NCBI GenBank assembly: GCA_023935145.1
Contig: CM043698.1
Span: 78,226,001 to 78,290,000, forward strand
DNA: 64,000 nt
Source of the DNA: Bretschneidera sinensis
Lineage: Eukaryota > Streptophyta > Magnoliopsida > Brassicales > Akaniaceae
Direction: 5' to 3'
Shown one piece after another: positions 1 through 9,554 of this stretch; positions within the stretch are counted from its first letter, which is position 1, and every line of letters starts with the position of its first letter. The position numbers and the translations under genes are program-made. Under the pieces are notes generated by a model, which did no database searches, had not been told where the DNA came from, and saw only the letters and a list, made by a program, of their open reading frames with translations.

Positions 1-222
1 AGGTTCCTTGAAGAGAGTGGACGTAGGGTCGGAACGAATACGAAATTGTCGAACCACTATAAACTGAGTTTGTATCTTCTATTCCTTAAACTCTTTTGTT
101 TACAACACATTACTTGTTTACATGCTTGTGGTCTTATTTGTTTTTATAAACTTGAGATTAATTAGCTAAAGTTGTTATAAACCCAATTCACCCTCCTTCT
201 TAGGTTGAAACCTCAGTCTACA
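1..222 (+). repeat. 3' end of a Sirevirus-like Copia LTR (cut by the window edge)
   Basis: The first 222 bases match the last 220 or so bases of the LTRs at 18450-19616 and 34804-35926, including the shared terminus ending in cagtctaca. The next bases, ctctt, are the same as those after the complete LTR at 35926. The rest of this element lies to the left of the window. It is the 3' LTR of a second member of the family, or a solo LTR. Confidence 0.85.
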
Positions 223-2146
223 CTCTTGAAACCAAAGACACACCGGATGCCCTGCTACAGCTGCAAAGAAATTGGAGTACATGGGTTCTGTTACAAAAAA
301 ATATTGAATAGGTCATGGTAGTACAATGCTTGTCATTGCTTCTTTGTGGGTCTTTGGGTAAGTAGTGATTTTTTACACCAATCATTAGTTAATTCTAATG
401 TTACTTGGAGTACCTTAAAAAGGATCTCCATATATCACCGTATCGTGTGTGTGCACACGCTTATGTATGCCATATCTATATCTTCTTGCCTCTTATAGTC
501 ATTTACTTGACTCTTCGAATTAGTTTAACAAAGTTTCTTAAATGGGGATCTCCGTATAATGTGAAATCATTTGTGTGGAAAAATATAACATATATGTGTG
601 TGCACATATGGGACATACATGTTTGTCTATATTGTAATTTTTTCTCGCCTCATATATATTGACTTGACTTGTTGTCCTTTTTCTCCAAGATGAGCACCTT
701 TTATGTTTTTTGTGATCTTTGATAATGTGAAATCATAATAATATTATCATGTTAGTTCATAACATTCTCTAAATTGACTCCACCAACTACTTGTAGTATT
801 AAACTGACTTGTTGATAACCATATACTTGTTATGTGATGTTGCTTTGATATGATGTTTATAACCAAACAAAAACATGTGGTTTTTCCTCAATCAACTTTA
901 TATTGACCTTTAGATGATGACATTCTTCTTTAGCAACTCTGAAATCATTCTTAACTAATGTTGTTTGTATACGAATGGCTAGAGATAGGATTGGTTTATG
1001 TGTCTATATTGCTCAAAACATTCACCATATTGTTTCAGTACAATATGCACAACAGTTGAATGTGCAACACAATGGAAGCAACCACTTCCAATAGAGCCAC
1101 CAACACCAACGCAACCATCACCAAATCCACCATAAAGGAAGCCACCACTACCAATAGAGACACCACGTCTAATAGAGCCACCACTTCCATTAGAGTCACC
1201 AACACCAATGCAGCCATCACCAGATTCACCACCAAAGAAGTCACCATTACCCAAGTAACCACTAGCAAGACAATCACAAAACAAGCACGCACCAACAGGC
1301 ACATCTTGAGTGATCAATGTATTTTTTTTTTTTGTAACTTTCTTGAGTGACCCCTGCATGTTTTTTTGGAGTGTTTGGAGTTCCACAAATGAAACCAAGA
1401 TTTTGTATATGTTTTTTTTGGATGTTTAGTGTGTTATATAGGTTCAGAATGATGTTCGTACGATTTATCTTGAATATTGGTATGCTTATGGTGTTATTGA
1501 ATTGGATGAACTATCTTGATGTTATGAATGATTTTGGGATGTCCAGTTTGTTATGTATGCTTTTATTGGTGTTGTTATGTTTGATGTTATGAATGTACTA
1601 GTTAGTGCCATTGTTATGAATCAAGCCTGAAAATATGACAGTTTCAAATTTTTCAAGAGCATGCATCTGTATAGTCATGGAGGAATTCTGGTATTCATGT
1701 TTGAACGAATTGAAATAACCTTTTTTAAGGGAAAAAAAAAACTACCCAAGTTTAGTTATATTTATGTTAATTAAATTGTTTTCTTTCAACCTCCTATTTG
1801 TCCCCATTAAAACTTGCACGGAGATGTGTTCAACATAAAGTATAGTTCGAGTTAGTCCTTGGGTTTAATTATTTCATTTTATGCTTCATTTGTTTTAATG
1901 GAAGTCAATATGATAACCAAATAAAAATTAAATAGTCAACCTAAAACAATATATTCATACTGTTCTTTTTTGTTTGCTTTTTACTGTAACAAAATTTGTA
2001 TGTTCTGTCTTAATCTGAAGAGTTTTATTTGAAAAATAACCAGATGAAGTTATTTGGACAATTTTGATCAATGTAGAAATAGATTAGAAAAAGGGCCAAT
2101 ATGTATTACATCCCTTACCCTGCAGCAGCCTCAGGTCCAGTTCCAA
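223..2146. repeat. Duplicated flank, copy A (pair of 35927-37871)
   Basis: About 1.9 kb is nearly colinear with 35927-37871, with scattered substitutions and small indels. Both copies start right after the terminus of the same LTR family. They part at 2146|2147, where pararetroviral sequence starts in this copy and unrelated sequence in the other. Apart from the glycine-rich frame at 979-1398 I see no gene in it. Confidence 0.85.
979..1398 (-). CDS. Glycine-rich hypothetical reading frame, copy A
   Basis: An open frame of 139 codons on the minus strand. Its middle (about residues 40-110) is a low-complexity Gly/Ser/Val/Asp stretch built on loose GDGCxGVG and GSGG units. I do not recognise a family and see no signal peptide. 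The same frame is open in the second copy at 36688-37026, where several substitutions keep it open, so it may be an exon of a degraded gene. An equally simple reading is a low-complexity repeat that happens to be open. No promoter or splice context supports expression. Confidence 0.25.
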   Translation of the reverse strand: MVSFVELQTLQKNMQGSLKKVTKKKNTLITQDVPVGACLFCDCLASGYLGNGDFFGGESGDGCIGVGDSNGSGGSIRRGVSIGSGGFLYGGFGDGCVGVGGSIGSGCFHCVAHSTVVHIVLKQYGECFEQYRHINQSYL

Positions 2147-2813
2147 CTGCAAAGGTCATTGTTGAAACTGACACCTCTGACATTGGATATGGAGGAATTC
2201 TCAAACAAGTTCTTTTGTCAAAATTCCAAAGAACAAATTGTTCGTTTTCATTCGGGTATATAGCTCGAAGCATAAAAAAATTATTGTAAAAAACACACTG
2301 ATATTGTCAAAAAAATTATTGTCAACAACACACTGATATTATCAAACTCCTTAAATCAAGAGTCAAGAGTCTTCCTTATTTAGGAATTCTTAGTCCAACT
2401 GCAAAGGTCATTGTTGAAACTTTGATATGGAGGAATTCTCAAACAAGTTCTTTGTCAAAATTCCAAAGAACAAATGATCCGTTTTCATTCGGGTATATGG
2501 CTCGGAGCACAAAAAAATTATTCTATAATTAAAAAAGAGGTTTTATCAATTGTTTTGCGTATCTCAAAATTTCAAGAAGATTTATATAATAAAACTTTTT
2601 TTTTATTAAGGATTGATATTAAATCAGCAAAAGGATTTTTACAAAAAAAATGTTCAAAATCTTGTTTCTAAACAGATTTTTGCCATATGGCAAGCTATTT
2701 TAAGCATATTCGATTTTGATATTGAATACATCAAAGGAGAAAGCAATTCTCTGCCTGACTTCCTTACACAGGAATTTTTGCAAAACCCAAATACAAGAGA
2801 GAAAGAAGAATGA
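2147..2813 (+). pseudogene. Endogenous pararetrovirus: RNase H end of the polymerase, rearranged
   Basis: Fragments in three frames resemble the RNase H end of the Caulimoviridae polymerase: a TDxSDxGYGG-type motif at about 2165-2195, then the connecting and C-terminal segments at about 2474-2810. The first part occurs twice, at 2147-2290 and 2398-2525, so two partial viral copies are joined head to tail. Between them are about 110 bases resembling the region just upstream of RNase H. Frameshifts and a missing upstream part make it non-functional. The family is Caulimoviridae; the closest groups by layout are florendo- and petuviruses, which is inference. Confidence 0.75.
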
Positions 2814-4003
2814 ATTCAAAGCAACAAAAAGGAAAGCAAAAGGCACAATCATCTTCAAACAAACCACAAAGCCCATTAGACTATGCCACAAAATCTCCAA
2901 AACCCACTCAACCTAATACTCCCCAAAGACAAATAAGATCATCCAATAGGTTTATTCCTCTTGAGGAATTTTCAAACCTTTCACCACAAACTTATGTTCA
3001 AACACTATCTAACTCCACTTCTCAAAATCACCATCCCAGCCAATACATCCAAAAACCATGTCAATAGTATATTCGTTGCCCCAATCTCTCAAAACCAACA
3101 AATGATATCAACATTATAAATGATTATGTAACTAACGATGTTTTTCCTGTAGGTTTTAATTTTATCCCTGGGGATATTAAAAAATCTCAAAGATTCTATG
3201 AACTTATCTTAATTGATATCCAATCAGTTGAGATTACCCATACCAAAAACCAAACTGACCCAAACTTTATTACTTTCTCAAAATGCAAAATTCTCAAAAT
3301 CATTACCCTAGAAAAAGTCAAAGATCATTACCAACCCAAACCATTTTCAATACCTTTCATTCCTCTCACATATAATTACCATGATTACCAAATGGCCTGG
3401 TGTAATTTATTTTTTATCAGACCAAGATCACATTCATGGTTTATATTCTTTGACCAAAAATGCCCAAAGAACTTCCCCATATGGATTTTTGACTGGTGGT
3501 ATTTCTTTGGAAGCGACACTGCCCTTCTTCCTCCACAAATTAAAGAATCTCTAATCCACTTTAAAGCCAACACCAATGCAAAAAAAGTATATTCACATGA
3601 ATTACTTTTCTTTGCTATATTTTCAATCCCCTCGATTCTTTCATGGGATTATGTTATTTCCCAGGCATCATATTCAACAATGGCTCTCAAAAGGATTTTC
3701 AAAATCAAGTGGTGGGCAAAATATGATTGTTCCATGGCTAATATTCAGGTTGTGAAGCAATGGTTCTCAGACTACCCACAGTATTCTAAATTTTATCAAA
3801 ATCCCACTGCTGCAAGCTCTTTAAGCCAACAAATTCTCTCAAAGAAAGAGAAAAAGAAAAAATTGTTTGAAGAACTTTCACGATTATCTGATAGCAGCAG
3901 TAACAGCACAAAATCTCTTGATGATTTATCTTATTTCGATAAACCAACAGGTCCATCAGATCAATTTGCTCAAGATCAATATGGGACCTTTGATTTATCT
4001 TAA
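2810..4003 (+). pseudogene. Endogenous pararetrovirus: second ORF of unknown function
   Basis: This begins just before the polymerase frame ends. A first stretch of 85 codons (2810-3067) is rich in Gln, Ser, Pro and Lys. After stop codons around 3067-3130, coding resemblance resumes and ends in an open frame of 203 codons (3392-4003). That frame has an aromatic-rich middle with several Trp residues and a Ser/Asp/Lys-rich acidic tail. The place, straight after RNase H and before the intergenic region, fits the extra ORF described for florendoviruses, whose function is unknown. The internal stops show it is dead. Confidence 0.55.
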
Positions 4004-4600
4004 TCTAAGAATAAATAAATTTTTTTTAAAAAAAAAGTAAAAAGCAAAGGTGCCTAGACATCGCATCGTGACCGCCTAAAAAATTCAAAAAAGCAAAGAT
4101 GCCTCGACAATGCAACATGGCCGCATCAAAAATCCAAAAGTAAACAGTAAGATGCCCGACAACACATCTTATCTGCATCCAAAGGACAAAAGCAAAAAGC
4201 AAAGATGCCTCGACAACGCATCTTGGCTGCCTCAAATGTCCAAAAGTAAACAGTAAGATGCCTGACAGCGCATCTTATTTGCAAGCAATCAAGACTCCGG
4301 ATTTCAAGCCATTTGAAGTTCGTAACTCCATATTTCAAACCATTTGAAGTCCGCACAATTTCTATAAATATATAAATAATCAGATTTGTGATCAGAGTAT
4401 TTTGGGCTAGAGAAAAAAAAAAACTTGTAATCAAGTGTGTAAGGATCTCTTCCGGCCTTCATACTTTGTAAGTTTTCTATCTCATTTTTTTATTTATCAA
4501 ATTTCAAATAAATATTTCAAAACAAGTTTGTTCAAATTCATGTTATGATATAATGATTATATTTAAAAGGATTATCAATTAATAACAAAATAGGAGAACC
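4004..4600 (+). promoter_or_regulatory. Pararetroviral intergenic region with 53-bp direct repeats and TATA box
   Basis: Five imperfect repeats carrying a gatgcc...gacaa...catctt core start at about 4049, 4098, 4151, 4204 and 4257; the last four are exactly 53 bp apart. A TATA box (tataaata) lies at 4363-4370, followed by a pyrimidine-rich possible start region at about 4440-4490. This is how a Caulimoviridae pregenomic promoter is arranged, with enhancer repeats upstream of one TATA box. I found no clear tRNA-Met primer site between 4380 and 4600. Confidence 0.55.
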
Positions 4601-5608
4601 TTCAAATAATGTCAATACTATAAAAGAAGATATCATTAATGAAATAAAAGAATCTATTAACACACCCCAACCTAATGACATTAACAAAATTTATAGAAGA
4701 AATTTTAACAACCCACCTTTACCAAGAACTAGGAATTATTATCCTAGATCAACACCTCCTGACCTTCAAGATGGAGCTGACAATACCCAAGCAAAATATG
4801 ATAACAGCTTTATTAGTGAATGGAATATTGATGGTAAAAGTGAACAACAAATCCTAAATATTCTCCAAGAAATGACTATGGCTATTATAGCCTACAAAAC
4901 AAAAACTGAAAATACTGATAAGAAAATTGCTATCCTTCTTATAGCCAGTTTTACTGGCTCATTGAAAGGATGGTGGGATAATTACTTATCAGATCAAGAT
5001 TGCTATAATAAAATTGAAGCAAGAATACAAACATCAACCGAAATGAGACAAAATCCTCAAAACCCTTAACAGTAAATTCATTTACCCACGTATAAAGAAA
5101 ATGATGTTGAAACCCTCATCTTTGCCATCACAAAACACTTTGTTGGAGATCCTCAAAGATTTCAAGAAAGGACTTAAGAAATTCTTTCAAATCTAACTTT
5201 GCCCAACATTACAAGATTTTATATGGTATAAAGATATATTCCTTGCCAAAGTCTTCATAAGAAAAGATTGCAATAACTCTTATTGGAAAGAAAGATTTAT
5301 ATTTAGACTTCCAAAGTTATTTGGAAAAAATGTACGACGCAAAATAAGAGATCAATATGATGAATTAGTACCTTATGATTATCTCACTTATGGTGATTTA
5401 ATCAATTTTATAAATAATGAAGGATTAATAATATGCACCGACCTCAAATTAAAATAAAAAAAATGAAATCATAATTAAGTCAAAGCAGAAAAAGAATTAG
5501 GATCATTCTGTAGCCAATATGATTATGAAACCATAAGGGCCCCTTCTGCAATAAACAAAACGAAAAGAAAGTTTTTCAAAAAACAAAAATTAAGTCTTTA
5601 AGTACTTG
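4601..5608 (+). pseudogene. Endogenous pararetrovirus: capsid-like region
   Basis: Fragments in changing frames resemble the capsid part of the Caulimoviridae polyprotein. They show a GWW-type motif at about 4965-4980, a Trp/Tyr-rich core at about 5215-5430 and a Lys-rich tail at about 5480-5600. Only about 150 bases separate this from the intergenic region, so the movement-protein region expected first in the polyprotein appears to be missing. The right end coincides with the start of the tandem duplication at 5609. Frameshifts and stops are present throughout. Confidence 0.55.
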
Positions 5609-6429
5609 CTGCAAAGACAAGTAAGTACCTATTTAGGATTTGGGAGTCCCTGTCTGCTAGAAGTCTTAAGTAAGAGTGCACGTTGGTGGCCCCAAACGAA
5701 AGTAACAATATTAAGATGGCTACTACTATTTGGAGAAATTTTGTTTGCAAAATTTATTGCTTTCACTTTTCATTAATAATTAAAAATATTTATGATACAT
5801 ATTTTTTTAATACTCAACACTCAATTATGGCTTCGATTCTTTGAATAGAGAACCCAATGTGGGACCATGGATCACATGTAACACGAAACTCTGTTTATTA
5901 ATGATTATAGTTAATAAATTCATGGTATAGAAAAATATTTTTTAATGCTAAAGGCATCTTAAAAATTCTTTGAAAATGACAAAAAAAAAATTGTTAACAT
6001 AAAGTTTGATTGAATTTTGAGCGATTGATAAATGAAAAGCTAATAGAAAGCTAACCGGCTCACTCTTCCACCCTCTCAGACGGTAAGTACACCCCAAGTT
6101 CTCGCTCTGTTATTCAATACATTGTTTACCTGCAGTGAAACCGCCGGAAAATTAATGAAATCAGAAAATTTTCAGAATAAAAAAATTTCATATTTGGTTG
6201 TAAATGAAATGAATCTCCAGTAAACTTCACCCTTCAGCATAGTCTTCAATGTTTGAGCATTTCACTTCTTAAATATACAAGGTTCAGAATCAGTTTCATT
6301 TCGTTTTTGCTCCATTTTCTAGTAACGAACCAGTGTAATATCTCTTTCTGCTATTCTCTTAACTCACAGTTATATCACAAGTATAGCAGCAGTTTAATTT
6401 ATTTATTTTTGTGAGCAATGCAATCAACA

Positions 6430-6737
6430 ATGGCGACAAGAAATCTATGTTTTTTCTTTTGTCCAACAAGAAAAGTGATACTTTCTCAAGATTCTAATCT
6501 TCAAGCACATTAAGTGGTCAATATATCGAAGAATCCCCAAATTTTAGAGAGAATGACGATCCGAGTAGCCGAATTTTCAGGCTGAGCTTCCTAAGCGGAG
6601 CGCCACCCATTTCCTTGAGAAATGGGTAGGCGAAGGCAACCAAATCACAATTTCTTAGCTTCGACAGGTCTCCAAAGTGTTAAAAAAAAAAAAAAAAAAA
6701 CTCTTACAAGCATGCTCTCGAAGTTTGATACTTTTTC
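6430..6737 (+). pseudogene. 5' fragment of a PPR-like gene, copy 1
   Basis: An ATG at 6430 opens a frame that soon stops. Downstream pieces in shifted frames resemble the N-terminal part of plant mitochondrial PPR proteins of the type that starts with a VxxWVxEG...SELRxxxKxLRK...ALEV segment. The match is clearer in the second copy (9279-9542). Stops, an A18 run and truncation by the Copia LTR that begins at 6738 show it is dead. 6059-6400 may be its old leader. The PPR call rests on one short motif and is tentative. Confidence 0.4.
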
Positions 6738-7278
6738 TGTTGGGATTTTTGTAACGATCCATCTCGGGTTGGTCACCCACGAGACGGTGTCGTCACATTT
6801 TGAAATCCCAGCACGACACATGTATGCAACAGTATAAAAACATCAATTGAAATTATCTATATACATAAATCCTCAACCCTCAACAGAGGAGTTATATTAT
6901 TAAGATCTCAACTGAAACATTCTAAACAACATATTATGCATGAATATTTACAAATATTTTTTTTTCCATTAGTCTGAGGATGTGGACCACGTGGCTTACA
7001 GATAATGACTCAGTCTGAATCTCAGCTCGCCAATCTATCTATCATGCCCGTTATCTGAAATTATTTAACATTGAAGAGTGAGCTTCACAAGCTCAGTGAA
7101 TTAAATTTACTAGAAATACTCGATTATATACTTCAAGCTCAATGAATTAAATTTACTAGAAATACTAGATAATATACTTCGAGTCACATCTTATAATTCA
7201 ATTGTTTCAAATAATCTTTCAATATTCATTCATCTATTTTCCCATATAATTCAATCACAACATTTTATTATTACTAAA
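6738..7278 (-). mobile_element. Truncated nested LTRs (Copia stub, then Gypsy LTR end)
   Basis: Bases 6738-6749 (tgttgggatttt) are the first 12 bases of the Copia LTR family seen whole at 15243-15831, preceded by its target site ttttc at 6733-6737. At 6750 the Gypsy LTR begins (tgtaacgatccat), exactly as at 9555. Homology to that LTR stops near 7278, at the duplication border. The strand given is that of the Gypsy LTR. Confidence 0.75.
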
Positions 7279-7805
7279 AAAATTGAATAATTTTTTTTAT
7301 TGAATTCTTACTAAAAGAGTTCTTTAAATCTAGTTTTTAGTTTATTGAGTTTTATAATTTTAAAATTTATAAAGTTTATTGATTAAGATTTATATCACAA
7401 TTAATTATAAAACCAAAGCTACTTTATTATCTTAGACTTTTATAGAGTTTATTGGACTTTACATCTCAATTAATTATAAAATCAAAACTATATATTCTAA
7501 AAACACCTCTCAACTATATATATATATTACCTATTTTGAATAGTAAAAATAATTGCTAAGGTTGCAGCCTCTTGTGATAACTAGCAGTTGCTTTTCGAGT
7601 CCTCCATTCAGAAGATTTGATGTTCATTGTCCTCTTCGTTAATGTAAAAAAATAAAACAAAATAGTGAAATACTGAATTAAATGTTGAGCTAAATTTTCC
7701 CTTCATTTAATTAGCACAACCAAAACTCATGAGGACCACATTTGAAATATAAGGACAGCAATTGTTGCTGGTGGTGTAAACTGCACTAATTTTGTTTATA
7801 GCAAA
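7279..7805. other. AT-rich spacer between duplication units
   Basis: No gene is seen. Two loosely repeated segments of about 90 bp (tttatagagttta/attaattataaaa...) and short A/T runs fill it. It belongs to neither duplicated unit, so it marks the junction. Confidence 0.5.
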
Positions 7806-8694
7806 CTGCAAAGACAAGTAAGTACCTAATTAGGACTTGGGAGTCCCTGTCTGCTAAAAGTCTTAAGTAAGAGTGCACGTTGGTGGCCCCAAACGAAAGC
7901 AACAATATTATGATGGCTACTACTATTTGGAGAAATTTTGTTTGCAAAATTTATTGCTTTCACTTTTCATTAATAATTAAAAATATTTATGATACATATT
8001 TTTTTAATACTCAACACTTAATTATCGCTTCGATTCTTTGAATTGAGAACCCAACAAAGGACCATGGATCACGTGTAACATGAAACTCTGTTTATTAATG
8101 ATTCGTATTGATAAATACATGGTATATGAAAAATATTTTACAATACGAAAGGCATCTTAAAAATTCTTTGAAAATGACATAAAAAAATTGTTTGAAGATA
8201 AGAAAATAACATAGAAAACAAATTAATGAAGAGAATTGATGTATAATATAAAGTTTGTAAATTAGACCACTCATTTTTAAGATTGGGTTCGGATTCCATC
8301 CCTACTAAAATTTGTTTCGAAATCTAAATTTGTCTTCATTGATCGCACACAATATGCATGTGAATGCATTAAATGATTAAAGTATTTCTATTGTTATTAA
8401 GTCATGAGCCGAGTTAGTCTCCATTGAGTTGGTGAAAACCAACTCAGTTAAAAATGTGAAAAAACAAATATAGACAAGATAAATAATAAGACTTCGTGAT
8501 AGATTTTTAGCCTGTTTGTCGATTAAAAATGGAGAAATTAGAAAGGACGTCCTCCGTTTAATTGGTTCGTCAAATCACTTTTTGAAAGATTTTTAACTCT
8601 TTCTTATAATTTTTTAACTCATTAATTCGGTTGAGTTTATCCACGATTAAAAATGATAATAATCTTTTAAAAAATAACAGTCTTAAGATTTACT

Positions 8695-9150
8695 TAAATT
8701 TATGGGTAGATTATATTAACCTACCTAAGGTTAGTCCATGGTTACACTTACCTCACATAATTTTTAAAATATACACTTGTCTACCTATTGATGGCTTTTT
8801 GTTAGCTTTTCGTTAGTCAAATGATCAAAATCTAGTCAAAACTTATGCCATCTCATCAAAACTTATTGGAAACTCGACTTTAACCTTAATAATTTCAAAA
8901 TTCAATCAAATCTTTTACCTAAGTACCATCGAAACTTTGACTGAATTTTAAAATTATTAGCCATAAAGTCCTATTTACAATCCATTTTGATGAGTTAGTA
9001 TAAGGTTTGACTGAATTTTGAGCAATTAACAAATGAAAAGCTAACGGAAAGCTAACGGTAGGTAGGTAAGTATATATTCTAAAAACTATGTGAGGTAAAT
9101 GTAACCATACACTAACCTCATGTAGGTTAATGTAATTTACCATAAATTTA
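8695..9150. mobile_element. Fold-back/MITE-like element with long inverted arms
   Basis: The arms at 8695-8863 and 8982-9150 are inverted copies of one another over about 170 bp, at roughly three-quarters identity by eye. Both run from taaattta inward through ttaacctac, ggttaca, acctcacata, gttagctttt and catcaaaa. The loop is about 118 bp. No coding sequence is present. A remnant of one arm (about 50 bp) survives in duplication unit 1 at 6004-6056. Terminal target duplications were not resolved. Confidence 0.6.
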
Positions 9151-9278
9151 AAGATGATAAGTTAAGTTCATCTTATTTGAAAAACTTTCTTAAAAAAGTA
9201 GAATGGTTATTTGAGAGTTGTGCATGGTGAAGTCGAGAAATTTTAATTTATTTATTTTTGTGAGCAATGTAATCAACA

Positions 9279-9542
9279 ATGGTGACAAGAAATCTATGTT
9301 TACTTTCTCAAGATTCTTCTCTTCAAGCACATTAATTGTCAATATATCGAAGAATCTCCAAATTTTAGAGAGAATGACGATCCAAGAAGACGAATTTTAA
9401 GGCTGAGCTTCCTAAGCAGAGCGCCACCCATTTCTCATGGGTAGGCGAAGGCAACCAAATCACAATTTCTGAGCTCCGGCAGGTCACCAAAGTGCTCAAA
9501 AAAAACTCTTACAAGCTTGCTCTTGAAGTTTGATACTTTTCC
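9279..9542 (+). pseudogene. 5' fragment of a PPR-like gene, copy 2
   Basis: This parallels 6430-6737. From about 9440 a frame reads GEGNQITISELRQVTKVLKK and continues to an ALE-type end, which resembles the first helical repeats of plant PPR proteins of the P subfamily. Upstream the frame is broken by a stop and a shift. The fragment ends where a Copia LTR is inserted at 9543; sequence resumes after 16175, but I could not follow PPR coding there. Confidence 0.45.
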
Positions 9543-9554
9543 TGTTAAGATTTT

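Larger units (their letters stand above)
5609..7278. repeat. Tandem segmental duplication, unit 1
   Basis: This matches 7806-10035 in order: 5609-5995 with 7806-8185, 6004-6056 with about 9008-9056, 6404-6749 with about 9244-9554, and 6750-7278 with 9555 to about 10035. Unit 1 lacks most of the fold-back element present in unit 2. It has its own stretch at 6059-6400, which looks like a 5' leader. The unit carries only the first 12 bases of a Copia LTR and about 530 bp of a Gypsy LTR. Confidence 0.8.
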
